In this document: piece by piece, positions 11,504-22,897 of the stretch
Numbering within the stretch: the stretch's first letter is position 1
Layout of the letters: every line of letters starts with the position of its first letter
Assembly (NCBI GenBank): GCA_028673005.1
Contig: CM054116.1
Location: 64,735,682 to 64,799,681, forward strand
Direction of reading: 5' to 3'
Length of the DNA: 64,000 nt
Source of the DNA: Tanypteryx hageni
Lineage: Eukaryota; Arthropoda; Insecta; Odonata; Petaluridae
The notes under the pieces: generated by a model
What the model saw: the letters and a program-made list of their open reading frames with translations, nothing else
What the model was told of the DNA's origin: nothing
The model's database searches: none
Made by a program: the position numbers and the translations under genes

Positions 11504-12080
11504 TGTGTACATTTACCACCAAGCTCGGTAAATGTTTAAGTTTGTTTAAGTTTCCAGAAATATCTATTATTCGTACATTTCCCGGTAAATGTGTACTTTT
11601 ACCTATGTGCCTTGGTAAATCTGGAAATAAGTAAGAACGAGAAATGCTACACTTGAATTATTACGTTAATTTATAACAAAAATCATCAAGGGTTCGGCTA
11701 CACTGGTATATATTAAGAAGAACGCTTCCCAAACCGAGGGGGGAACACAGTGAACGTGAGAAGGAACCAAAAACACTTCGACTAACTTACCCGACTTGGT
11801 GGGGCCGAGTAAAATTTGCCTTCATGTTCAAATTTAGTTAATTGTGCACATTTACCAAGAAATTTATACATTTACCCGACAACGCACATTTACCGTACTT
11901 TTGAACTGCCACAGATGTTCTGCCGTTTATCCACATTTACGTGTCTCTAGATAAATGTGTACATTTCTCCAATCCAATCGGTAAAAGTATATTATACTTA
12001 CATTTACCGAATTTGGTTGTAAATGTGCACATTAACCGGGAAATGTACACATTTACCGGACTACGCACATTTACCGTGAT
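11504..12080. repeat. Array of short palindromic repeats built on ACATTTACC
   Basis: At least ten imperfect copies of ACATTTACCG or its complement CGGTAAATGT occur here in both orientations, often as palindromes such as AAATGTGTACATTT (around 11510, 11590, 11955, 12000-12075). A stretch at about 11635-11825 lacks the motif and separates two blocks. A short CA-rich run follows (about 12088-12118). This could be subterminal repeats of a DNA transposon or a degenerate satellite. Confidence 0.7.
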
Positions 12081-12119
12081 ATATATACACTCACTCACAC
12101 ACACACTTATTCACACGCA

Positions 12120-14361
12120 GTATGGCAGTGGGAATTACTAACTTCAAGGCTTAGATCTAGATTGAGAGTTGCGTTGAGTCATCCTCCGGCTGAACGCACT
12201 ATACAATTCGCGCGTAAAAAAATGAATCACTACTGCTACAAATGCGCACGCTAGCTACACGTAGTCATTTGGCGCGGTTAGTGATTTTTGTTTTATTGTA
12301 AACATTTTTATCCCTTATCATGATAGAAAAGCGTGTGCAAAGTGATCTTGGTGCAAACAAAAAATTGCTAATACTATATACTACGTAATACATACATACA
12401 GGCATGTTAACGCATATAATTTCGGATTCGGGGTTATATTCCGAGATTGTATCCAAACTGGAGCGTGAAGTTACGTGAGTTACAACTAATGATCAAAAAT
12501 TACCTACGGTCATCAAGGAACCAAGAGAGATTTCTGGTCTGGCCATCTTATCTATTGAATATGACACTGCAAAAAATATAGATTCCAATGACACAATATA
12601 TATGTTTGTTGCCGATAAAGCTCGAAAAATAAAGCTTTAAAAAATGATTGTTTATTTGTAGTAAAATACCCCTTTAAAAATACGAACTTATAATTTTATT
12701 TGATCATTTTGAGGCGCCAAAAACTCCTCTGCCCAGGGGGCCAAAAGTGGTCACTACGGCCCTGCAGAAGAAAATTGGCTAAGCAAAATAAAAGAGAAAT
12801 ATTTTTTTAACGGAGATGAAGGAAGGAGCACGGAAATCAACGTCAACGAGAAGAGGAAGTCTACCTTTGGAGAATTGTTATAGAAGAACTGCCGGCGGTA
12901 GATGCATCAAAAGTGTGAATTTTCAGTAATAGAGGAAAGGAGAAAGGTTTTTACGACATCAAGTGATATATACGAGGCTGGAAAAGAAAAGGACGGAGGA
13001 TGGTAGTGACCTTGGATCTTTTAATATTCAGAGGTCTCGATGATGATGACATACGTCTAATGGTGAGACGATGGCCGGTCGACAATGGCGTCACATCGGA
13101 TTTTATGGTTCCGCACCACAGAATATCCGATTCTTCTTTAGCCACTTTCACGATCTGTTGCGTTTGCGCTTCGGCTGATATTTTCGAAGTCAGATTTCTG
13201 GACACGGAGATCGACCTTAACTTACGCCACGCGCTCCTGTAGCCGTTTCATGAAAAAATCCGATCATTATGAAATGGAAAGAGAAAATATCTTCAGACGT
13301 TAGAAAAAAGACGAGAAAGTGATTTTGGCCCGCATCACGAGACATTGACGATGATAGGCGAAAAGCTAGAGGCCAAAAAAACCGAAAAAGGCGGTTACGT
13401 AGCACATCCGAGTTTCTCCAATGTTTCATCATCTTTATATCTATTTTTTAGTTTCATCCTATCCCATCTCGAAACGATTCCAGTGTGATATAATTCCATT
13501 AAAAATCAACTCTAAACGAATAAATTGGTGGCAATGCGCTGAATACATTGAGTGTCAAGTATTAAAACATAAGAAGTGAGTTTGAGTTATAGATTATCCG
13601 TTCCGTATGAAATTAATAAATTCTATTTTTTAATGTTGGTATTTTTTTACAACGCTAGGTATGTTTGTGATCATTGATTCCCAAATATTCTTTTTATAGT
13701 TGTTCATCGTCTTTGCATCCGTGCAAGAGATGGCTGTGAGATTTAATGGAGAAACAAATGGAATGATAATAGCTTGTTTATTGGTATCACAAAACATCGA
13801 TGTGGAGTCGTCACTTTAAAGGCGTTATGTTCACGAACAGGATGAGTCGTATGCCTTTATTGTCAAGCTATGTCTGCCTCTCGTGTTTTTTAACCGATAT
13901 GATTTATGAAATTTGTCATTTAGAACATATGTATGTATTTTCAAACTGCCAATGACAAAGTCTTTTTTGAATTACGTTGGCATATGAGAGCTGCCAATTT
14001 TTTGGGACTAAACAAAGGATTAATTTCATTACTCTTTAAATTTAATAGAATACTAAAACTATAATAAATACTATACTATACTTGTGATATTCAGGGCTGG
14101 CTCAAATAACCGTAGCTGATCGGAGCGCCAAAATCTTGGGGACGCCTTCCCAGCAGTCTATTCATAGGTAATTTGGAGGCGAATGGCTGTGAATAGCCGT
14201 TCTACAATTTTGATGTCATTTTTGAAAGCATAAAATAACAAGTTTACACGTATGGTAGAAATTGTTACATAAATATTTTCTGATGTTAAATGAACGCTAG
14301 AATAGAACCTTGCCTAATATCTCGAGCCGGCTTGGTATTATTTGTATTATCTGATATATCT
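12120..14361. other. Noncoding stretch with two isolated hAT-like termini
   Basis: No gene was recognised. A hAT-like terminus (inward CAGGGCCGTAGTGACC) ends near 12764, and another (CAGGGCTGGCTCAAAT) starts near 14094. I could not find partner ends, so both may be fragments. The overlapping frames at 12951-13242 have no family signature. Confidence 0.45.
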
Positions 14362-17300
14362 TTTCATGAAAGCCTGGATTTTTTTCGCCGCCGGATTTCG
14401 CTCATTTTTACACATTTTGTTGCTATACCACCTTAGATGCATAGGTATTGGTTTTCATTGACCTCTCTCCCACCGAGAGAAAGTGGGTGGTACCAAACGG
14501 TACCGCAAGCTTTGGCCTTGTCTTTTTGCGTGTTTCTGCTGTTTCGTATACATCCGCTGTTTCTTGTCTATAATGAGTGTAAACAACTGCAAAACAAGTC
14601 TCCGGTTTTCCACCGAGTGCAACTATGAGAAAAGTACGAAGTTTGAAGAGGATTTTAGGAATAGCCATTTTTGAAGGGTGTCAATTCGCTTTTTAGTGAA
14701 AACAAAAGCTATGTGTTTATTTATTTTAATGCTATATCAGCTGTTTCATTTGCATAATGTTTGTGGAATAAAATATGCTGAGCTATTAAATCAACAGGTA
14801 AGTACAAATAAATCATATTCTACTGAGTTACATGGTCATTTGAAAAGAAATAATCATTTTATCGCAAAAAAACGAAAAAATATTCAAAACTGTCCAATGA
14901 ACACAAAAAATAATGAACTTTTTCCATTGATTTGTAACTACTTATGCCTTCTTATTGTGGAACTCAATGCTACAATCAATGCAAATTCCCAAGTAACATT
15001 TGCATCATTCTGTGCGTGTTCGGCTAGCGCATGTTTCCAGGGCACAACGCCTGCGTACTCCCACAGCGCAGCTCGTAAGAAGGTGGTTTATGCCATCGTA
15101 ACGGATCTCATCCGGAACTCTGCAAAGTACAAAACAAGTGGTTAGTGTAATGCTACTGATAGCACGAACATTTTGTAAAATAGAAAGGTTTCCAGTTGAG
15201 CTGTTGCGCAGCTAAGGTGGATGGACACTCCCACAAGGAAGGTGATGAAAACGCTGGTGGTACGTCTGTACCACTGTTCTCTTGAATTCCAGCTGTGACA
15301 ATACATTCCCAGCCATCTTCATGGAAATCCAGGCATTGTTCACGGAGACGTCAAGCAACCACGTCATTATACTCCACCACCACTTCTTCCCTCTGATTCC
15401 AGTCCGGTATCTGTTTACATTTTCGTCCATTAGGTCTGTTCCGCCCATGTGTTTGTTGTATTTTGTGAATGTGGCCGAGGAACTTGAATTTTCCTCTTTT
15501 TCTTAGCTGAATAACGACTTATATTTGTCACGGGTTCAACGCCATGCACTGTGGACATAGCTGTTACCACAGAATTGTTTACCCAGCGAACAACAAGGAT
15601 GCCCTCGTCCCGGCTAAGTGTTAAATGATAAGTTCCCCTTTCCTTTTTTTCATCGATCTTTTGTCTAATAAGGATATGTCCTTCGTAAGACGATTGTCTC
15701 TGACAGTACCCGTCCCGTCATATGCTCTTGACTTTAGAGTGTTCAAAAGATTGAAACTCGTGAACAAATTACCGAACTAAAATTTCAGGGGAAGACTTTT
15801 ACAGGACTCAGGCAACTCATAAATCATGGTTATCAGGGGAGCAGCCGCCTTTCCGAATTCCACGTCATACTCCTCTTTTCCTTTGAAGCTCTTGTCCTGA
15901 TACACTTCAAAATCAACCAAATAGCCATTTGTATTGTTGAGGCATCAGACCTTGAAACAGAATCTGATCGGTTTTCCCCTTATAAATTGCTTGCATCCAT
16001 GACGTCCATGGTAGGCAATCATAGCCTCATCAAAGTTCAATAATTGAGATGGTACATAATTTTCCCTAAATTTTTTCTTCAAAAGATCAATGAGAGGTCT
16101 CAACTTCCACATTTTGTCATCATTGTTTATTTTCGTGTTGTCCGCACAGTGGAAAATCTCATTATTGTAAAAAACCTGTCCCTTCTCATTGAGTTGTATA
16201 CCAGTATATTCCTGGTATCTTCAGCTTGTTCCTAATAATTTCTTTTTGATGGCACAGAATTGTAGCCAGAGAAGAGAAGAACTGCAATGAAAGCCTTCAT
16301 TTCTTCTTTCGTGATTTTGGGATTTGAGGAGTTCATAAAAGCAGCATAATTGTTTGCATCTCGGACTAAAAAATCAATAATTTCTTCATAGATAAACTTT
16401 TCAAATATTTCCACAGGAGTTTTGCCCCTGAATGTTGTAAAATCAGGCTCCGGAAAGGTATAAGATTTTTTAGGGAGATCATTATTCACCCAAGTTACCT
16501 GTTTTCTCATGGTTTTCTTTATTTTATTTCTCGAAGGTGCTTCATCCTCTACGTCCGACTCGCGAGTCAATTCATGGCCGTAGTCTTCTGTTCGCATTTC
16601 TCCCTTTGAAGGATTTACAAGCATTTCTTCCTTTGAAGGATTCGATAACCGCGCGGAAGCCGTCTTCAGGACCAATTCACACGGTGCGCGCAGTTGGCGG
16701 TTTGTTCCGCCGTCGACCTCTTCCGCTGAGTTCTCGTCAGTTACGACAGCTGTTTCTGGAGATTCGATGAAGATATGCTCCGGATCAACTTTATCATCTA
16801 CCTCCAAAATAGCCAAAACATCGTGAAGAGTCAAGCCGTCTCTGCGAAGGCGTGCACAACATTATTATATGTGAATGATATGATGAGTGAAAGATAAAAT
16901 ACTCAAAACAGAAAGTTTCGTATAGTCTGTACTTCATATACGTCCGTTTTCACATTTAACAACAAAAGCGTATTGCAAATAAAAACAGAAGACGAAGAAA
17001 AACCAATGAAAATGTCTATAAAAATTTGTTTGGTTGATATGACACGACAGCGTCCTAGCGATACCAAACGGTACCGCAATAATTCAACTCGTTATTAGCC
17101 GCACTTACTGAAGCAGCAGGTTGATGAACTTACATGATCGTACACTACTATACTTAATAAGTATTAATAAACAGAAGTCATGTCATACGCGTATAGAATA
17201 AGAGGAAAAAATGAAACCTACAAATACTTAGCATCCATTTCCTCGTTTTCGTGGCCTCCTTCAAACTGTACTTTCAATAGGTGTTGTCTGCTGCCGCTGT

Positions 17301-17466
17301 TAAAATGCCGACTGGCATTGTACTGCTGCGAATAGTTACACTGATGTGTTCACTACGCAACAAAGTAAATAACTGTGCTCTGGTACTCAATGGTGATGCT
17401 TATCGCGTGATTTTCGAAATGCTTGCAAGTGGTACCAAATGGTACTGCTAGGCTTTCATGGGTTAA
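14362..17466 (-). mobile_element. Decayed piggyBac transposon, about 3.1 kb
   Basis: The right end reads, inward from TTAA at 17463-17466, CCCATGAAAGCCTAGCAGT; the left end at about 14362 carries CATGAAAGCCTGG. GGTACCAAACGGTACCGC-type subterminal repeats occur at 14489-14506, 17061-17077 and 17431-17448. Between them, on the minus strand, lies a piggyBac transposase from N-terminus to cysteine-rich C-terminus. The left TTAA is mutated. The length suits a full autonomous element that has since decayed. Confidence 0.8.
14930..16850 (-). pseudogene. piggyBac transposase pseudogene
   Basis: Reading the minus strand from about 16850, the N-terminal part is open to 16232 and includes LTLHDVLAILEVDD and a KTPVEIFEKFI...FLVRDANNYA region typical of the DDE_Tnp_1_7 family. 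The frame stops at 16232-16234, where TAG replaces the Trp expected after PSKRNY. Further on, [19 protein letters not shown] (near 16000) marks the first catalytic Asp block. The second block (near 15770) reads FGNLFTSF, with Gly where the family has Asp. MGGTDLMDENVNRYRTG (15448 downward) contains the third Asp. A Cys-rich C-terminus with several CxxC-like pairs follows at about 14950-15110, broken by another stop. Multiple frame changes separate the blocks. The protein is therefore inactive; it was a DNA-cutting transposase acting at TTAA sites. Confidence 0.88.
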
Positions 17467-20249
17467 CTGATTCAAAATGGAGCAGTGTTAGCATAGCTGA
17501 AAACTCCAGATTACTTTATAGTATAGTATAGTATAGTAAAGTATACTTTATACAGTCAACTGTTTCGGCCGTTACCTTGTAGAAATCCATAATTCAAAAA
17601 TAATGTAACTTGGTAAAATTTCCATTATACTCTAGATTTCAAGGCTTTGCGATGATGACGCAAAGGGTTAAAATCTAGTCGAGTCCCTCTAATAAAAGTT
17701 TATTAGAAAATTTACCAAGTTACATATAATAACTAATTTTACATCCAATGCCCATCAGCAGTAATTTATTTTGCTCGCAAACAAATAGATATTTTTAATT
17801 TAAAATTTGAATCCTCCTTTATTTATTGCTGATAATTTATTTCATAATATCATTCAACTTTAAATTATGTGGCTTAACGACCCGTAAAGGTTTAACATAA
17901 AGCTTTACTAATATTTGTCAGACCTGTAGATCATCATAATGTGCTATTTTTATATCATGACCTTGCTTTTAAACCTTGAATTATCTATCCATGCTATGGA
18001 ATTTTAAAACTTTTATTCCATAAGTATATAGATGAACGCGAGGAATCTTACTTTGTCTTTTTTCAATTTCGGATATATTCACAAGAATTTCGTAACTTTC
18101 AACCGGATATAGCGGACGGGAATTCCCCTTACAATTACGAGCGTTACCTCAAATCATCTCGCACAGCTGGATGAAGGACATTATGCTTTAGTGGGTAATT
18201 TGCCAAAGGTCTTTGGCGAAAGAATGGTAATATTTTTTTGAGGATCAATTCTTACTCTCGCTAAGACCTTGTGCATATATTGGGAATTTATATTCTCCTA
18301 AATCTTCCTATATACATACTAAACTAATAAATTGGTGAAATCAGCTGAAAGTTTCTCGATCTTCAGTCACGAAATGATAATACTTATCCGAAAAATATAA
18401 TTATGTTGAATAACGGCGGAAAGATACGCTATGGCCATTACGACTTCATAATCTATCATCCTCACTATTGGAGAAAAAGAATATAGAATGCAGTACATTT
18501 TGATTGATAACGTTTTTATAGCTTCAAAAGAATCCATCAGTTTTTTATCCATTCAAACTCAATATAATATTACCATTTTACAAAAATTTAAGATAAGATA
18601 ATTAAATGTCTCTTTATTCTATGGCCAATATGTTATGGTCACATCCTGTCCCCTATGTGAAATTGATAGTTTTAAACATAAGAACTCCAGGATTATTATT
18701 TTTTGACTCTCAAAGTTTCTTGAGTTTCTCAAAAAAGGATTCATTTGTTATAAGAAAAACAGTTTCAATTCGTTCCACATTAGTTATGAGTATTGTTTTG
18801 TCATAGATCTGAATGCAAACAATAAGTAATTTCATATTCGTGGATGTTATGGATAATTTATGATGGATACTTAGCATTATCGTTTGCTGATAATATTAAA
18901 GTGCCATTTTTCATTATATTCATGACGATAAATTCTTCGAAATTAATCAAGCATTTAAGATTTAACGTCGTTGGAAAGGAATTATGGAATAAAAAAATAG
19001 TTCTCCCACAAAACGGAAATATATTTTGTTAAAAAAGTTAACATTTGAAGTATGTACATTGGATGCATGTTTGATATAAAAAACGAAGCACACATTCCAA
19101 AATATTTCAGTAAAATTTGAGCCACTCTTACACAAGAAAAACAACAAAAAAGCCCATATGAGCTCCCTATCTAGATGTATGAAGGATGATTGTATATAAA
19201 TAAATAAACTATTCCATTTCAGGGATGACGAATTTCTCCTTAAAGAGACAGAGGGAAAAGAGACATGGTGATTCCTTCTTCACCGCACGAGTCTAAATAT
19301 CGGCCCTCGTTTCCACAAAATATTTCTGCTTATGAGGCCGCTTAGTCTTAGTTTTCCTTGAGATAGTTCTAGGAACAAGTAAGTTGTAAGCTCCTAGCAA
19401 TAACAAGTAATTGATGCATTTAATATTTTCAAAGAAGTTGATTAAGTTATTTGTAATTGAGAAACGGTGCCTAGCTGTGCTATTATAATAGAGCACATTT
19501 AATGGAAGTAACAGTCGAATTCGAATCTTGTGGACGAAGTAATACACGATCACCCAATAATTGGGAATTTAAACATTTCATTTTAAAGCTTCGAAGAATT
19601 TAATTTCAGTGTCCCGATTCAAAGGCTATTTTTGATTATCAAAATCATAAACGAGTCATTATCCGTATATGACCTTCACATTATTCCAATCGTAAAATTG
19701 TCATCGCATTCGATAGCGGGGAAGCATCCGTGCCCTCATCGCAGCCCTCGAATTGATATTCGATGAAGCGTAGGGCAGTGGGGATATCTCATTCTATTAA
19801 CAACCGCACCGTTTATGGATGGATATATTGATTAACAGGTTTTGGAAATGATATAATGGAGAATTTTCTCCGAATGATGAAAAATTTGGAATTTTTAGAA
19901 ATTTGACACAATAATTTTGGAAAAGATTAAAGTTGTTCGACGCAAATGTGACTTGAAAATGACAGTACGATCAAAATCACGTAAGATACAAGACAGAAGA
20001 GTTAAAAAAATATTATTCCATCTCTTGAAATAGCTGGATTATTGGAGAAAGACACTTTGTCGAATCTATAAAAGTCAAGCTCCGTTTCGAATCCACAAAT
20101 TATCGGAAGATTCGTCTTCACGAGTGCCCACGAAGCTTATTAATATTCATTCGGAGAAAGTAATGCACATGAGGCTTAGCCCACAACGGTGAGAAGCACA
20201 AAAACAATCTATTTTGTCCATCTACGATCTATTCTATAGCACTAGTTAT
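17467..20249. other. AT-rich noncoding stretch
   Basis: No gene was recognised. There is a short TATAG microsatellite at about 17518-17545. The small frames in this interval have no motif. Confidence 0.5.
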
Positions 20250-20633
20250 TCAGACGAATCCAGCGTTCTTCAAGATGGAAAATATCTTGTCCCTTGGGAT
20301 CTTGTCAGCTTCCCTCTGCCTCACTTCCATCTCTCCGTTGAGGAACCACGATTCCTTGGCGAGTGCAGCGCCGATGCGGGGATTTCTGTAGAAGGGGTTC
20401 TTGAGGTTGGGCGGAAGCCTCGCCTCGTCTTCGGAAGCCTGGACCACTCCGGGGTGGCTGAGTCTCTGCTGAGAAAAGGCTTGCCCGTTGAATGGAGGAG
20501 GCGAGACGAATCCGAGTGGAGGGGGCAGGCCGAATCCACTGGGTATGAGCTCTTGCCCCACCAAGAGGGGGAAGGCGTGGGAGGCGGCGACTGCGAGGGC
20601 GAGAACGGCGATGACCAAGCGGAGGTGTGCCAT
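20250..20633 (-). CDS. Small secreted protein of unknown function (127 aa)
   Basis: An ATG at 20633 opens 127 codons ending with TGA at 20250-20252. The N-terminus is a textbook signal peptide, with a hydrophobic core and a likely cut after ASHA (residue 20). The mature part is Pro/Gly/Phe-rich at first (LPPPLGFVSPPPFNGQ), then more ordered, with NPFYRNPRIGAALAKESWF and a charged tail ending in IFSILKNAGFV. It has no cysteines and no transmembrane segment, so it is probably an extracellular or peptide-like product. On the minus strand a splice acceptor (TTCCGCAG) lies just above 20673, so the coding exon has a 40-base 5' leader here and a separate upstream 5' UTR exon; the best candidate is at 27601-27699. 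I do not recognise the family with confidence. Base composition is clearly richer in G+C than the surroundings, which supports real coding. Confidence 0.8.
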   Translation of the reverse strand: MAHLRLVIAVLALAVAASHAFPLLVGQELIPSGFGLPPPLGFVSPPPFNGQAFSQQRLSHPGVVQASEDEARLPPNLKNPFYRNPRIGAALAKESWFLNGEMEVRQREADKIPRDKIFSILKNAGFV

Positions 20634-20673
20634 TGCGTTCGGTTGGATATTTGGGGTTGTTTAGGATGAGAAC

Positions 20674-22200
20674 CTGCGGAAGAAGAATTTTATCAGTTTA
20701 ACAGGGAAGCGATGCGAGGCATCGTCATTAAAAAAAAAAGAAATTGAGCGTTCTGGCAAGTGACGTTCTCGAATACTCGTCCGAAAATTTCACACCTACG
20801 ATATCATCGATATCGTATGCGCCAATCTAGTCGGCTGTTCTAAGAATACCCGGACGTTTACTTTCACTTCGAAGTTGTTATGAACGGTAAGGCGGAGCTG
20901 GAGAACTACGTACTTTCACTGCTTTTGTTTCCTCAAGTTCTGCCACGACGATTCGTTCTGGAATTTGCTTTGGGAACTCCACTTTCATTTCGGCGTAGTT
21001 TTCTGAAAATTCTAAATTTTCCTTTTCGTTATCATTTTCAGTCACGCGATATGTTCTCTGGAAAATAACATTCAAGCAGCATTGAATGCGCTTTCTACAT
21101 ACCACAAATGAGATTACATTCTTATTCCAAAACTCCCAATGAATTTAAACGGGTATTTCAGATGCCACTGTTTTTTACTCAATGACTTATTTCCCATTTA
21201 AGATCTTGGAGAATTTGTTTACAAACCGTGTACAGCGGAACATCAGAATTACCGAAAAAATTCTAGCTATTTTTCTAAAATATTGCAGAAGAGATGACGC
21301 GCAAATTTCATGCCATCTATTTAAATTGTTGAGGCTGTATTCAGCTAAAAATTTTCGAAAACAACTTATGCGGGGAATGCATGCTTAGCTTATTTGTTCA
21401 AGAAAGCACTTTCGGTATCTTTGATATTTAAAATCTAGTATCCTATGCCGGAAGCTGGGGAGATTTGCCAATATTTGACCATTAATAAAGTATTCCATCT
21501 TTGCGATTTATATAATAAAATTACATAAAATTGTGCAAAATTAATTCTTTTTTCATCTAATAGTTTATTTTTTCGACCGTCGAGGCCAAACTTCAAAAGA
21601 TAGTGGAATTCACAATTTAAGAGTTGCTGAATAACTTTATAAAAAATCGCCAATTTCCTCGGTTTGTCTGGATTCGCGAGGCTATAGTCGCTTCCGTTAC
21701 AATATATTGCATATTAATTTCCGTAAAAGCTTTGGAAACGTCACAATTTGCGTAATTAAGGAAAAGAAAACGAATGGTGAACATTTTTCCTCACGTCATT
21801 TCTGACGAACCTAGGTTGTATGTCAGACCTTGGCAATTTGTGTGCCCACGTCTCGAAGGTAGCAGACAAGGCCGAATGCGGAGATGTAATGGTATCAAGG
21901 TCCGAAGAGCACGAAGGAAGAGCGTTCGATTCCTTTTTTTGCTCGTTGCCTTCTGCCTCGGAACTATTCACATAAACTCCCAAAAAAGCAGCGCTCGAGT
22001 TACATACACGAAAATTTTTGGTCAACCCACGCTCGAGCCCATTGGTCGAATCGCGATGGAAGGGGAGGGAAGAATGTGGGAGTCCTTAGAAAGAGAAAGG
22101 GAGCAAGGACAGAGACGACGTGGATTGGTTTTTTAGGATAGGATGCCGGAGAGACGGGATCAGGAAGGGGAATAGCGCGGCGGGAGGTAAAAGAGAAAGG
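20674..22200. other. Putative intron sequence of the secreted-protein gene
   Basis: No repeat or coding exon was recognised. The 21756-22136 interval has overlapping frames on both strands and is less AT-rich than its surroundings, lying directly upstream of the plus-strand TATA box at 22223, so it may be promoter-proximal. Confidence 0.4.
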
Positions 22201-22222
22201 CCGAGTATTTTAAAGGAGTTGG

Positions 22223-22344
22223 TATATATAAAGGAGAACAGGTAAAGCGGGAGAGTAAGTTGCACTGACTACTCTGTAGCGTAGGTTCTCTATATGGTCG
22301 AGGCATCACTTCGAGTGAAAGTATTGTTCGTTATCTTTTGGACG
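22223..22344 (+). CDS. Candidate promoter and signal-peptide exon of an unidentified gene
   Basis: TATATATAAAGG at 22223-22234 is followed about 30 bases later by a possible start region and an ATG at 22294. Seventeen codons (MVEASLRVKVLFVIFWT) run to a possible donor, ACG|GTAATA, at 22345. The hydrophobic run VLFVIFW would be the core of a signal peptide split by a phase-0 intron, as is common in cuticle-type genes. No second exon was found downstream, and the donor is only moderate. Read-through would hit a stop four codons later. Confidence 0.35.
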
Positions 22345-22552
22345 GTAATAGCCTGAACGTACAAGTAATTTACGTATTGAAACGATAGGACCGCAGGGGG
22401 ACGAAATTTCAGTCGAAGATATACAGATTTTGTCGACAATAAGTTAACTTAAATGTAAACCGAAATATCGTGTAACATAATCATCACAGGAGAGTTAATA
22501 TCTAAGTTTTAGTATTTATCTTTAGTATCATGTTTTGAACTCTCATCTAATT

Positions 22553-22897
22553 CAGGGGTCACCAAAAATTTTAATTAAAGGGCCGTATGAGGCTTTATAT
22601 ACCACAGCACGGGCCATATGCGACCTTACAACCAACTGATTGGGCCATGTTTAGATTTCAAAGAGCTAGTATTGATAATTTTTAGATTGTGTAATGTGTT
22701 ACACGCTTATATTCAAAGTATACTCCATCCACTTTCTCGAAAATAAGGTTTAGATGATATAAATGATATCTAATGACACTTCCTCTTGGAATAAATACGA
22801 TACGCATTTCTTAAAGAAATTAATAAGGTAACGTGGGCCGGATGCAATCACTGCGCGGACCATTTATGGCCCGAGGGGCGTAGTTTGGTGTCCCCTG
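22553..22897. mobile_element. hAT-type MITE, 345 bp
   Basis: CAGGGGTCACCAAA at 22553 and its inverted partner TTTGGTGTCCCCTG ending at 22897 are near-perfect terminal repeats. The flanks ATCTAATT and CTCTAACC share TCTAA, an eroded 8-bp duplication. GGGCCGTA / TATGGCCC subterminal motifs fit the hAT pattern. It lies within the putative intron of the secreted-protein gene. Confidence 0.8.

Noticed and set aside
12700..14110. A hAT element bounded by the CAGGGC-type termini at 12764 and 14094
   Set aside because: The two termini point away from each other, so they cannot bound one element between them.
14678..15145. 155-residue plus-strand frame, the longest near the piggyBac element
   Set aside because: It is antisense to the C-terminal part of the piggyBac transposase and has no motif of its own.
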